Assembly: GCA_964035015.1 (NCBI GenBank)
Contig: OZ036000.1
Location: 3,240,099 to 3,304,098, forward strand
DNA: 64,000 nucleotides
Source: Corallium rubrum
Taxonomy: Eukaryota > Cnidaria > Anthozoa > Scleralcyonacea > Coralliidae
Reading direction: 5' to 3'
Shown here: one piece after another, positions 44,621 through 57,050 of the stretch
How positions within the stretch are numbered: position 1 is the first letter of the stretch
How the letters are laid out: each line of letters begins with the position of its first letter
Translations under genes and position numbers: made by a program
Notes under the pieces: generated by a model
The model's input: the letters and a program-made list of their open reading frames with translations, nothing else
Database searches by the model: none
Told to the model about the DNA's origin: nothing

Positions 44621-46628
44621 CTCCACTTCTATAAAATCACAAACGTTTCTTCGATAATTTGTAGCCCTGTACGCAAATTAAACTTGTTGTATCTAAGGTA
44701 TACAATACCCACTAACAGGTACACAACTTGACGAAGTTTAAAAAAGTCTTTCTCTTCACTTCGAAATGTCAGTTTCAATTCAAACAAAGGACAGCTATAT
44801 ACCACCACAAAAAAACGTGTGTTACTCCAACTCGATGCAAGCTTGGAAAACCAAGTTATGCATTAAATGATGACTGACAACGCAAAATCCGTATGCATGT
44901 TCTGACAGGTAATCCTCAACAAACAGATGGCTTTGAAGTCGACTTGAATTTCTCTCCCTTGAGTCTTACGTGTATCAGGAGAAAAACACCAAGGTGACTT
45001 CACGTCTACGATGACAAGCTCCAGATACGTTCTGGTGTGAAGAACTTTAAAGTTTTTAAGATATACTCGTCTTTAAGTAAATCCTGCGGTATTAAGTATC
45101 ATTTTTTAATTACTTGTATCTCATTGGCTGACTCCTGATTTGTATACATTAATGTGTCCGACTTTATAGTTAATGGAACCTTTATTATTTAGCGACAAAT
45201 CATTATTCTCCTTATTCTTTATCCATTTCCTGGAGACATTAACAGGAAATTAGACATCTTAGCATTTTTTTAACAAAAGCACAGACATTTCGCGCATTGC
45301 GACTTAAGTTGTGGTTTCCCGACACCTCTGGCGGTGAATTATTTTTATTAAATTGCAGTGTTGTTTGTGGAAATCGGCAGCACATAAACGATAATATAAA
45401 CAATAATCTATAATGGATGACATCTGTCTTTGTGTAGTTTACTCGTGAAGTAAAAAGGAAAGCTAAAGTCTAGATGTGAAAGTGTCATAACATTTACCAA
45501 GTAATCAATCATTGTATCGACTAGATAGATCACGATATCATGGGAATATAATTATTATACTGGGATGGAATTTTATGTTTGTTTTGTTTTTTTCACCTTG
45601 GAGACCTATAGACAAGGAAATATTAATTTAAATAACGAGTGAAGATGTTAGAATCTTTATGGGAGGCCTTTGGAAAATTTCACAATCACAGACATCGTCA
45701 AATTTACTCGAATTAACCCTTGGACTTTCTGCCAGTGAACTGCAATTAATATAAGTAATGATTTGGCATTTCACTCGTTTAAACGACATGTGCTAGGCTC
45801 GCAGGCTAGGGATTTTTTGGTGAATGGAAATCTCGAGTATATAATATAGAAATATATATTATGATATTAAGACCTAGGTTACATGTTAAAATATTCTTAT
45901 AATGAAAATTCGCCTTCTCTAAAAATGTTTGGCCTAGAAGATAAAATTACTGCATATATATACTTGATTCTTTCAACAGTTTTTTAAAAAGCCTTGACGA
46001 AACATGCTTCATTGTGGCAAGGAATTGAAATGAAATAGGGAGAAGTCAAAATGCATGACATTCTGAAATATTATAAGAGTATATACATACTTTGACTTAT
46101 TGCATGAGTGTACTATATTGTACATTGTTGCACAACTGTAAAATGAATTCATTATATATGCATCATCCATGCAGTAGGACTTCCATTTAAGTTTATAACA
46201 GACGTTTTAAGTTGGTACACAGTACATTATTAGCTCATTTACATATCGAAATATGAAAAAATGAAATCTTCTAATCTATTAAAATTGTTGTTCGAGTTAT
46301 AGGTTCATAACACAGACAGATATCTCCAAAACATGCTTCAGGTAGTTCAGAATCATATATATATATATAAAGCAAAAGAGATGTCTCAAATAGCTTTTCA
46401 ATAAAAAAATACAAATAAGTATATATAATATATACCTATATCAAAATGTGTAAACAGCATTTTCAAAATCTCGTTTAAATCTCTTCTATAAAGAGAATGT
46501 AAAGATTGGAATGCGTAAAACCATCATTTTAAGCTGGGTAGCTTGACAGAAAAAGCTATGAAAATTAGATTTGTTTCTGTAAAAAGTTCAGCAGTGTCCA
46601 TTAGTGTCTCATTCTATGGTCCATATTG

Positions 46629-46990
46629 CAGGGACGTAGCCAGGATTTTGAAAGGGGGGAGCCGAAATCAAAATAAATTTTTAGGGGGGTCCGGGAGCAT
46701 GGTCCCCCAGGAAATTTTGAAATCGAGAGTCGCTGAAATGCCATTTCCTGGCTTTTGGAGGAAGATTTACAGACTCTAAAGGTTAAAAAAACGTCATATA
46801 AAATACTCAAAACACGCAAACGTCACATAGTTACTCAAAATGCATACACTCAGCAGATTGAATACACTGTTTACAGTTTATTTCCTGACACAATGGCATA
46901 TCGCATCAGTTTTGTAGTTACATGTCTGTTGTTTTATATCAAAAGATATCAAAAGGGGGGAGCCGCGGCTCTCACGGCTACGTCCCTATT
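46629..46990. mobile_element. hAT-like foldback with G-rich ends
   Basis: Left end CAGGGACGTAGCCAGG with a GGGGGG run; right end GGCTACGTCCCTA with GGGGGGAGCC nearby. About 360 bp. Shares GAAATGCCATTTC and GGGGGAGCATG-like segments with 30800-31405. The target duplication is not clear. Confidence 0.55.
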
Positions 46991-47149
46991 GGTAACCCTA
47001 GTGTTTGTGCTGATAATTGAAAAATTTTACATTCGCAGTATTTGTGTATCTAGACAAATTACATTTATTGTAATATTCAAATATTAAAATTTCTGAACTT
47101 ACTGGAACAAAGACTTCTAATATATACCCTATGGAAAACTGTAGACTGC

Positions 47150-47640
47150 ATGTCTTACAATACTTTTCAAAATTCAAATAGACCAACACAATCAGCAAAC
47201 CCAAACTGTTTACAATTTCAGACAACAAAATGTAAAACATCTACGTATCAGAACTCATTTTTAATTAGGACAACTAGAATCTGGAACGTATTGCCAAGAA
47301 ACTTAACAATGAAATGTATAACTTTAAAAGTCTTTAGGGACTATATAATTACTATAATTTAGCACTAGAACACTGTTTTAATGCAGATGTCCACGAACAT
47401 GGAAATCGATATGCATCAAATCACTGAAATGCAAAAAAGCTCGTGATCTAACTAAATCGATATGTCGTGTTGTTTTTAGCTTAATGTTTGTAATTATCTT
47501 GTGTATTGTAGTTGTATTTGTTGTAATCTTAGCTTTAGGGACCGCAGTAACTGGCCTAAGCTGTTGCGGAATTGCCCTGCCAGTTGTTTGTGTCGATGTC
47601 TGTACGTATTGTTTGAGTATGGCAAAGCAAATAAAATATA
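47150..47640 (+). pseudogene. 3' fragment of the same LINE family
   Basis: Frame fragments RTTRIWNVLPRNL and PRTWKSICIKS, then a 3' region with GGGACCGCAGTAACTGGCCT and GCTGTTGCGG, matching the fragment at 17431-18250. Strongly 5'-truncated and stop-interrupted; ends in AAATAAAATATAAATA. Confidence 0.7.
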
Positions 47641-47696
47641 AATATGATACTCAAGAATAACACGCACTAGGGCTGTACCGGGAGCCAGAATAAAAC

Positions 47697-47862
47697 ACAA
47701 TATACACAATAAAACGGTTTTAGCAAGCTGAAAAATAATTACTATTTTTCATATACACTATAAAACGTTTTCAGCAAGCTGAAAAAGAATTACTATTTTT
47801 CATATACACTATAAAACGGTTTCAGCAAGCTGAAAAAGAATTACTATTTTTCATATAGTTTT
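47697..47862 (+). repeat. 52-bp tandem repeat, three copies
   Basis: Units contain TATAAAACGGTTTCAGCAAG and GAATTACTATTTTTCATAT. Confidence 0.9.
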
Positions 47863-49106
47863 TCCTTATTGAGCCATCTTAAGCAATTGCAAGTCAAACA
47901 CACTTTTCATTTGTCATGCGATAAAAACCACAAACGCTTATAGTTCCAACCCATGCCGCAATATACTGCACGCTTATATTAAACACACTACACGACTCAC
48001 GAGTGTTTGCACTGGGACGGCTGAGAGCACTTTCGTAGTAAGGGAAGTATCTATTATGACAATATGACATAATCAGACCTCGACAAGCCTCGATTCCCTT
48101 TCAGCAGGGGAGGATCTTACAGGTACTTGTAACAACAAAATTTCTATATTCAAAACATCACAATATATACACTGTACGAGGCTTTACATTCAAAACTTGT
48201 GCTGGGAAGACGATGGAGAAGAAGTATTATTTTTAAAGACAAAGAAGCTAAACCGGTAGGTACCAGACCAGTTCGTTTTCCTTATAAGATCGATATGCCA
48301 CCCGTAAACCTTGTTTAAATAAGAGATTGAAATTCAGTTGTCTCCTACAACCAAAATAATAGAAATAAACTCTGGATTCACAAGAGATACAATCAACTTC
48401 AAATAGACGAGTAGAAAACGTTTGAAATATACATATATATCTATAAACAGGGAGAAAATTAACGTGTTTTTTTCGTTGACAGGAAGTATATTATGACGAG
48501 ACAATGTTTATACATTTTATACGTTTCCTTAGAAAAAAAGCGCCTTCAAATTTAAACAATCGTTTTCAAAACAATATTACTATGAACAACCTCAGATGCG
48601 CTGCATGTTTATGGCGAGAAAAAAATATCGCATTTGTTTGCCCAAAATTAGATTCTTACAGTGACACCGCATCAAGTCATTGATTATAACCAGCCATACC
48701 AGCTAAATTTTATTTAGATATACCAGTGTGAAGAATTGAGACGAAGCCCTTATTAAAACAAAACCCTTAGATATGTAGCTTTAGGGCAATTACTAAAATT
48801 CGTGATTTCACCTATTTCCCCTGACATGCATATATATATAAAGAGTTGGAATGCGAATATCAATCCTAATATGCTACCGGCTATAACCGATTGTTAGTGA
48901 GTTGTTTCATGACAGCTAGGAGACATGAGGCGAGATATTTTGTGACAATACAGCACTTGTTCGATCTGTCTTTATAACAGTTTGTGTAGTTAAGATAAAA
49001 AATAAAATAAACACAAATCTCACACAACTTTAAAAGTCATGAATTTCCATCCTATATATGACAATGTATATTGGACGTATGGTGAGGACGGAAGCATTGC
49101 TCCAGT

Positions 49107-49500
49107 TCACTTTTTCTCTTTCTGATACACGGACACGGTTGATTTGGAAGTAGAAAAAATGAAAACGAAAACGCAATAAAGTGTATCAGATTTTATACAA
49201 CTGTTGCAATAAATTATCGTATCCAATTCATGTTCGTTTTCGCTAGCCGAGAAATGCATCCCTTCGAAAACTTCCATCACATCTTTACCGATTACTGACA
49301 AGAACAATGCTGTTTTAAATCGCTTGTCGAATCTAATCGAGAAATGACAGCATAATTCTCCCGTCCTCGTCGAAATTTCTTCCAATTTGTCGCCATATTT
49401 CCCTCCATTTTTAAGGGTTTCGGAGCAGCGATACCCGTTGGAATTATCGGTACCGACTCCCGACACCATGTTTGATGTTTTCTCAGATCATTCAGGGTCG
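49107..49500 (-). pseudogene. Ty3/Gypsy-type gag remnant, frameshifted
   Basis: One minus-strand frame reads GIAAPKPLKMEGNMATNWKK and continues to ENYAVISRLD; a different frame picks up at KTALFLSVIGKDVMEVFEGM. The order (PxPL...G..xxNWxxF...Y, then xxALxLxxxGxxxxxVF) is the N-terminal capsid-like part of Ty3/Gypsy gag. At least one frameshift separates the two halves, and protease, RT and integrase are absent. It has no LTRs that I can see. Confidence 0.65.
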
Positions 49501-49755
49501 GCGGTGTATCGAAACAACGACAGATCTTTTACAGTCACTTATCGAAATCGACAAGTCATCATTTATTATCCAACTCACTACAAACTAATCCGAATTTAAA
49601 ACTAGCACATAACTTATATCTGTGACCTCAACCGCACGTGGATTATTAGTAACTGGAAGTCCCGTGTATATATTACCTGAATATATATTCAGGTAATTTT
49701 TGGTATATGTATTCAATATACCAAAAAATATATGAATATATTTTTTGGTATATTT

Positions 49756-49948
49756 AACAAATAAAACATAAAGCTCCGTGCATATGTACTCTTATAAAGG
49801 CACGTTTGACGTCATTTTAACACGAAAGAAGTTGAGTAGAGGCACGAGGCGATAGCCGAGTGCCTTTACACTTCTTTCGTGTTCAAATCACGTCAAATGT
49901 ACCTTTATAAGAGTACATATGCACAGGAGCGATATGTTTTATTTGTTT
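49756..49948. repeat. Foldback element
   Basis: Arms of about 75 bp with GTGCATATGTACTCTTATAA and AACACGAAAGAAGT; loop contains GAGGCACGAGGCGATAGCCG. Confidence 0.8.
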
Positions 49949-50232
49949 TATAAAATAAGAAGAGGAAAAATCAAACTAAAAGTGAGGTAGTTTAGGAATT
50001 TGGCGGGCTTTTCCAGCCTGCTGACGCCATTCTACGCCATTCATGATCTCTGTTCTCTTATAAATGCACGGAGTCCAGCCAATCAGAGCGTGCGTAGAGG
50101 GCACCTTATTTTATAATGTATATTGCAACAACAATTATTGAAGTTTTGTACATGTATGTATGTACGTGTGTTTTATATAATAGTCTTTTTCTTTCTTTAG
50201 ACAACTCTGTCCTAAAGTTCTTGGATTGAAAA

Positions 50233-52556
50233 ATGTTAAGACGTGTTTCATACAGATCAAAGTTCAAATACTTCGCTCTTTGTATTTGTACACTCTGGGC
50301 ATTTTACCTTACTAAAGATTTCCTACGCTTTCATGTCAATGGAAATACTACGAACAAAAGCCTTGACCAACCCCTTGAACACCTCCGAACCAGTGGTAGG
50401 TATTTTTTAACACATAGAATACATTTTCATCACAGCGTGTAAAGGCCCGGTCAAAGGAGGATGAGAGTTGGCAAGCGAGAGTTTGTCTGAGAGTTTTCTC
50501 AACTCTCATGCCCCGGTCAAACGAGGATGAGAGTTGATGAGAGTTGACCATGAGAGTTGACCATGAGAGTTGACGAGAGTTGACGAGAGTTGTGGGATTT
50601 ACCGCGCGTAGAAGGGAGACTAGGAATGAATTTCGAGGTAAACAAAGTTCGTATTTTTACAATCTCGTACTGGACAAATAAATAGACAGATATATTTTGC
50701 ATTCTTGCCTTTTCTTGTCACGAAAAGTCACGAATACAGTCAAAACAATTTCATGATCACAAACCGCTAGCCGCTAAACTCTCATCAACTCTCATATGCC
50801 AACTCTCATGACCGGTCACACGAGCAAAAACTCTCATCAACTCTCACTAAAATCTGAACAAGCTCAAAGTTGATGAGAGTTGATAAGAGTGCATGAGAGT
50901 CGATGAGAGTTGGTGGTCAAACGCGACCGAGAGTTACAACTCTCATCGATTCTCATCCTCGTTTAACCGGGGCTTAAAGAACAAAAAAGTACGACACGAG
51001 ACGAAGTCGAGTGGCGTGACTGTTCTTTATACGCTGTGACGTCTTCTGTGATTTATTCCTGAGTACAGACTTCCGCCAGAAGTCTAAGTTTTTCACCTCT
51101 GTCTGTTTGTCTGTCGCCAGGATATATCACAAAGTACTGCGCAGGTTTTCACAAAAAAGGTGGCTCATTTTTTTAAAACATCTCTAATAATATAACCCGC
51201 TAGCGGAGATACCCATTTGTCTCTGAGTGTCCTCTTCCTCAGGTTTTTCTAGATTTCAAAGGTTTTTCTCTCTACGTAAGCTCCCTATACCCTTCTTGAT
51301 GACTTAAACTAAATAACCTTCCACACTGCATAGCAATATTTAATGTCACCGACGTGATAAGCACTTAAATGTATTTTTTCATGTTATCTTTTTTGTATTT
51401 TTTTCAGAGTTGGTTCGATCAACTAGCCGCCATTTACTTGCTCATGCAGTCAAACCATCATGCACAATGCCAGCCATCTTAGAATTTCCAAATGACTTTA
51501 TGAATAACAATCAGAGACGCAAAGGAGGTTTTCTCGTGTGTGTTGTTGTGGCTCTCTATATGTTTTGGGCAATCGCGATCGTCTGTGATGATTATTTCGT
51601 TCCGGCATTAGACGTAATTTGTGAAAGATTGAATCTGCAAAGTGATGTTGCCGGAGCAACGTTTATGGCCTTGGGAAGTTCAGCTCCGGAACTTTTCGCC
51701 TCGGTTATAGGTTAGTGGATGAAATTAGAATTTACTCCTCTCTCTTGTGTTTTTACTTGCTTCCTGGCACCTATATTTATTCCTTCCTAAGTCTCCATCC
51801 ATCCATCCATCCATCCATCCATCCATCCATCCATCCATCCATCCATCCATCCATCCATCCATCCATCCATCCATCCATCCATCCATCCATCCACCCACCC
51901 ATCCACCCATCCATCCCGTTCGTTCGTTCGTTCGTTCGTTCGTTCGTTCGTTCGTTCGTTCGTTCGTTCGTTCGTCCGTCCTTCCGTCCTTCCGTCCGTC
52001 CGTCCTTCCTTCCTTCCTTCCTTCCTTCCTTCCTTCCTTCCTTCCTTCCTTCCTTCCTTCCTTCCTTCCTTCCGTCCTTCCGTCCTTCCGTCCTTCCGTC
52101 CGTTCGTCCGTCCGTCCGTCCGTCCGTCCTTCCTTCCTTCCTTCCTTCCTTCCTTCCTTCCTTCCTTCCTTCCTTCCTTCCTTCCTTCCTTCCTTCCTTC
52201 CTTCCTTCCTTCCTTCCCTCCTTCCTTCCTTCCCGTCCCTATCCATCCGTCCGTTCCTTCCTTCCTTCCTTCCTTCCTTCCTTCCTCCCTCCCTCCCTCC
52301 CTCCCTCCCTCCCTCCCTCCAGGTCATACACGTTTTCACTGAACTTTCATACCATATAGGAGTCTTCATAACTCAAGGAGACATTGGCACTGGTACAATC
52401 TTAGGATCGGCTCTTTTTAACGTTCTTTTTGTCATTGGTATCTGTGGTTTGTTTTCTGGACATGTAAGTGGTATAGTGCGTACGTTTTGGACAGTATAAG
52501 CTGTCAATGATTCTACTGCTGTTGTTGTGGTTGTCGTTGTCGTTGTTTGTCGTCGT

Positions 52557-52641
<85 letters not shown>

Positions 52642-53775
52642 GGTTAATTGTTGGTGTTGTTGTTGTTGTTCATGGTGTTGTTGTTGTTGTTGTTGTTGTT
52701 GATGATGTTGCTGCTGTTGTTGTTGTCATGGTTGTTGTTTTTACTGCTGTTCTTGTTCGTAATAATATTTTCACAATATATTCAGGTCCTAAAACTCTCA
52801 TGGTGGCCAATCGTACGAGATCTAATGTCTTATCTTCTTGCACTCATAACATTAATCCTAGTCATCATGGACGACGTCGTTATGTGGTAAGAAACTAACC
52901 ATTATTAAGCAACTACCCTACGTAAAATTAATAAAAGTAAGGGTTCCAAACAACTTCAGCTTAATAATAATTGTCAGTTGTTTGCTGTACAAGCTGTGTT
53001 AGTTAGTAATACTCAGAAAAACTCTGAGCTCTAAGCGGGACTCGAACCCACAACCTTCTGAACGCTAGCCAGACGCTCTAACCATTGAAGTCTAAGGTAT
53101 AAATACCTTAATTAATTAACCTTGCTCCGCTATCTGAGTTCTAGTGGCTCAATGGTTGGAGCTTCTGGCTAGCATTCAGAAGGTTGTGGGTTCGAGTCCC
53201 GCTTAGAGCTCAAAGTTTTTCTGAGTATTACTAATTAACACAGCTTGTACAGCAAACAACTGACAATTATTACTAACATCAAGCTGCAATTTCTGAAACC
53301 CACTTCAACTTGTGTTTTTTGTATTTCAGGTACGAGGCAATAATAATGATGTGTTCCTATTCGCTTTATTTAATTATAATGTATTTTAATCCACGTTTGG
53401 AAAGATACGCCTATCATATAACAAACACCGAGAAAGAACCTCGTGTTCCAGAGCATCACCTTGGCTACACTGGTTTAGCTCCGGCGAGAGATGTGGGAGA
53501 GGAAGAGACATGCGCAGAACATCATCACAAGCAACGACATGATACGGAACAGCGTGATACTCCTGGAGTTGGAAAAGCAGACAATGTTATTACTGAAGAC
53601 GAAAAAGAAGTCACACAGAAGGATAATGATGATGCGCCAGACGACGGAAAGATTTGTGAGTTACAAGAAAAAGATACAACGAAGAATTTTGTATCGCAAG
53701 AAAAAAGAAATTCTGAAGAAGGTGGGTGGTTCGAGGGATATAAAGATGTATGCATGTATCCACTCACGTACCCAC

Positions 53776-53860
<85 letters not shown>

Positions 53861-55470
53861 TAACCAAACACCCACCCACCCACCTAGCCATCAACCCACC
53901 CATCCACCAGCCCCCTTAACTACCCACCCATTCACTCCCACCCACCCACTCACTTAACTACCCACCAAGTCATTCACGCATTCACTCATTCATTCACTCA
54001 AACAAACCCCCACCCACCCACCCACCCACCCACCCACTCGCTCGCTCGCTCGCTCGCTCGCTCGCTCGCTCGCTCGCTCACTCACTCACTCACTCACTCA
54101 CTCACTCACTCACTCACTCACTCACTCGACCATCCTACGTACCCACCAACTCACTCACGCATTCATTTACTCACCCACCAACTCACTCACTCGACCATCG
54201 CCTAATCATCCCCTCGCCGACTAAACCACCCACCTACCCACTCATATGAAAATCATTTTATTTCCAGGAAATGACTGTTGCGATGACGACGACAATTCGG
54301 AATTTGACGTTGCCTTAGGAAGCCCTCTGCGTCCTCCAAAAGGAAAATGGAAAAAGATTTGCTGGAGTCTGGGGCTGCCAATAAATCTGTGTTTTTATTG
54401 TACTATTCCTGACGTGAGGAAGAAAACATGCCGTAAATATTATCCAATAACATTTGTTGTCTGTATTGTATGGATTGCTATAACTTCGTATATTCTCGTA
54501 TGGATGGTGACTTTGATTGGATTTACGTTTGGTGTTCCTGATACAGTTATGGGACTCACGCTTGTGGCGTTTGGAAGCAGCGTGCCTGATTGTATGTCTA
54601 GTTTATTCGTAGCGAAGAAAGGTATGGAAAAGCCAGCTAAACACAACACAACAGTACAACACAACGCAACGCAACGCAACGCAACACAACACAACACAAC
54701 ACAACACAACGCAACGCAACGCAACGCAACGCAACGCAACGCAACGCAACGCAACGCAACGCAACGCAACGCAACACAACACAACACACAACGTAACGCA
54801 CAACACACTACAACACCGCACAACACAATACGACACGACACGACACCACAGCACAGCACACCACACCACACCATACCATACAACACCACACTCAACGTAA
54901 AACCCAATACAACAGCACAATCCAACGCACAACACCACGCCACTTACAACGCAATACGCAAACGCAATGAAGAAACGCAACAGCACAGCATAATACAACA
55001 TGTATATTGGCTAAATTCTTGACAATAATGCCTAACCTTATGCACATAAATCTCGTTATTAAATATCGTGACGGAAACCCATTACATTATGCACGAAAAG
55101 CATAAAACCTCAATACGTTTTATACCTTTCAGGTGATGGTGATATGGCGTGTAGCCACACTGTTGGTAGTAACGTATTCGATATACTACTTTGCCTGGGT
55201 ATACCATGGACGGTGAAAACTGCCATATTTGAAACAAGATCGTCAATTGTTTTAAACAGTCATGGTTTATTTATATCAAGTTTCTTCATCATGGCTTCAA
55301 TATTAGTAACTTTTCTAATGATGCATTTTCATGGTTGGAAATTAACTAAGAAAGTCGGTTGTACATATTTGATAGTTTATTTAATATTCATCAGTATTGC
55401 ATGTATTATTGAACTGAATGTATTTGGTAACTTCAACCCACCAATGTGCAAAATATCTGGTTCAGTATGA
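50233..55470 (+). CDS. SLC24A: K+-dependent Na+/Ca2+ exchanger (NCKX, SLC24 family)
   Basis: Seven phase-consistent exons: 50233-50395, 51408-51710, 52360-52463, 52786-52886, 53330-53721, 54268-54621, 55133-55470; 584 residues. An N-terminal hydrophobic segment (about 12-30) precedes [13 protein letters not shown]. The alpha-1 repeat reads [20 protein letters not shown] and continues [20 protein letters not shown]. An acidic, histidine-rich cytosolic loop (about 240-380) follows. The alpha-2 repeat reads [20 protein letters not shown] then [15 protein letters not shown]. Glu in SAPE and Asp in SVPD are the ion-coordinating acidic residues of this family. NCKX proteins export Ca2+ and K+ in exchange for Na+ at the plasma membrane or on internal membranes. 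The vertebrate paralogue number is not assigned. Introns 2-6 are mostly microsatellite. Exon 5 codes the variable loop. Confidence 0.93.
50442..50975. mobile_element. MITE with subterminal GAGAGTTGAT repeats, copy B
   Basis: Same ends and core as 8776-9295 (GGGATTTACCGCGCGTAGAA, CAAAGTTCGTATTTTTACAA), in NCKX intron 1. Confidence 0.85.
51789..52322 (+). repeat. Compound tetranucleotide array, NCKX intron 2
   Basis: Blocks CATC, GTTC, GTCC, TTCC and CCCT succeed each other over about 530 bp. It ends about 40 bp before the exon 3 acceptor. Confidence 0.97.
52519..52742 (+). repeat. (GTT)n array, NCKX intron 3
   Basis: About 220 bp of GTT with GTC, GCT and GAT variants. Confidence 0.95.
52965..53273. 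mobile_element. Inverted pair of tRNA-derived SINE-like arms
   Basis: Arms of about 125 bp. The right arm has A-box-like TGGCTCAATGGTTGGAGC and B box GGGTTCGAGTCCCGC; the left arm is its complement (GCGGGACTCGAACCC). Outer parts AACAATTGTCAG-like ends are also inverted. Lies in NCKX intron 4. It is a foldback carrying a pol III-type internal promoter in each arm. Confidence 0.65.
53779..54239 (+). repeat. (CT)n then (ACCC/ACTC/GCTC)n arrays, NCKX intron 5
   Basis: (CT)40 at 53779-53858 followed by CCAC, CTCG and CTCA tetranucleotide blocks to 54239. Confidence 0.95.
54640..54975 (+). repeat. (GCAAC)n / (ACAAC)n array, NCKX intron 6
   Basis: Pentanucleotide array that decays into ACACC-type units at its 3' side. 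Confidence 0.95.
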
Positions 55471-56310
55471 ATTCTATGAGTTGTATAAATGTATATAGTT
55501 CCTAGTTACTTATAGTTGATTATTTATATGCAACCAAGACCTAAACTAAGATATTTTGTAAGGAACTGAAAGGAATATGCTCTAAAACAATTCTTCAATT
55601 GTTGTACAATTCTTGTACCTCTTTGTACTCTTTTTACTACTGGTTGAAACTCTTTTACCGCCATCTTTCTCTTTGTACCTCATTGTACCCCACTGTACAT
55701 CATTGTACTCGATTGCACCTCATTATACCTCATTGTACCACACTGTACCTCACTGTACTTCATTGTACCTCATTGTACCCAATTGCACCATCATTGTACC
55801 CAAATTGTACCTCGTTGTACCTCGTTTTACCTCACTGTACCTCATTGTACCTCACTGTGCCTCATTGAACCCCATTATACCTTATTGTACCTCAATGTAC
55901 TTCGTTGTATTTAATTGTACCGCATTGTACCTCCTTGTACTTCGTTAAAACTTCATATACCTCCATCTTTCTCTTTGTACCTTCTTGTATCTGCTTGTAG
56001 ATCCCTAGAACGCAATGTTCCTCCTCCTTGTACCTTGTATGTCTATCCTCTTGTACATCCGCGTTCCTCTTGTTCCTCCATGCACCCCTATTGTACGTCT
56101 TTGTACCTCCTCTTACTCTTTTCTCATCTATAGTTAATCTCTACAATCCAAAAGAAACTCCGCAAACATCCTGATTCAAAAGGCAAAACTGTCTCAGGCT
56201 TAGAAAGAAAATCTGTTAAACCACGCAAAAAAAACTGGTTTTCATAATTAGTCAGAAATAACGAATTCCGACTCGTGTTTCCTGGGTCCTTCATCTGGTG
56301 ATTCATTTTT
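55471..56310. other. Spacer between NCKX and the small membrane-protein gene
   Basis: NCKX 3' UTR, then a decamer array at 55660-55960. No other gene seen. Confidence 0.6.
55660..55960 (+). repeat. (TTGTACCTCA)n decamer array
   Basis: About 30 degenerate units of TTGTACCTCA. Confidence 0.9.
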
Positions 56311-57050
56311 TTAGCAATAAATTCTGCAACAAGCGTTGTACCTGGGACGAACTCGCCATTTAGTAAGGTAATGAGTAATAACAAGGAAAGAAAGTCCGCT
56401 TAGAATAACACAAAGAATGAGCCATCCACGAATCTGAAAGATAGAAAATAACAAGGAAATTAATTACGTATCTTTTACGTAATATTCTCCGAATATTTCA
56501 GGTTTAGGGACGTCTGCCAAACGCTGTTAATATTCTATATGACTAAGTATTTATTAATAATACTAATAACAATAGTTGAATATTATAACTTGTATTTTTT
56601 TTTCAAGGCCTGCGAATACCAGCTTATATAGCTGCGTGAGTGAGTTATCAATCAATCAATCAGTCAATCAAAGATCACGATCTTTAAAATCATTACCTTG
56701 TAAAACACATCAAAACCACTTTTCTTTTGTCTGGCGCGGCTCCACGGAAGCGACTTCAACGACAACGAAGTCGAAGGACAAACGGAACATGACAGATTGA
56801 TTGTTGAAAACGAGACACCGGTTGACAAGATGGCGGAGGAATATTTACTAACATTCGAGAGCTGTTCTTGTAGAAGAAGTGATTTAAACGTACGGGAGTC
56901 AATATCACGACGATATGGAAGCGGAGAAGGATACGTGATGTTTTTAATTTTCTCAGTCGTAACCTGTCTCCTGCTGTCATTCTTCAAACGTTCAGTTGCT
57001 GTCCTTGTTGTGAACGAAAATGATAACTGTAAAACGAGAAGCAACAGCAT
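56311..57050 (-). CDS. Probable small type I membrane protein, two exons, unrecognised
   Basis: Exon 1 57050-56697 (118 codons) starts MLLLLVLQLSFSFTTRTA, a good signal peptide, followed by a roughly 95-residue extracellular part with sequons NIT, NVS and NLS and the pair CSVC. The donor is AAG|GTAATG. Exon 2 56433-56311 follows a strong pyrimidine-rich acceptor (CTATCTTTCAG) in the same phase and encodes a TM helix (GWLILCVILSGLSFLVI) and a short basic, cysteine-containing tail ending NACCRIYC; 158 residues in all. No family recognised. Support comes from the ordered signal-peptide/sequon/TM layout and matching splice phase. Against it, the opposite strand has its own ORF with a strong start context (56830-57081), so one of the two may be an antisense shadow. 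Confidence 0.5.

Larger units (their letters stand above)
44621..50232. other. Gene-poor spacer
   Basis: AT-rich, with no host gene I can support. It holds an element at 46629-46990, a LINE fragment at 47150-47640, a 52-bp triplication at 47697-47862, a gag remnant at 49107-49500 and a foldback at 49756-49948. 44700-46500 shows nothing recognisable. Confidence 0.6.

Noticed and set aside
43034-44626. Start of the unknown gene at 44626
   Set aside because: That codon is GTG; the first ATG in frame is at 44620, which is used.
51715-52499. Long Pro/Ser/His ORFs on both strands
   Set aside because: Produced by the CATC/GTTC/TTCC array in NCKX intron 2; only exon 3 at 52360-52463 is coding.
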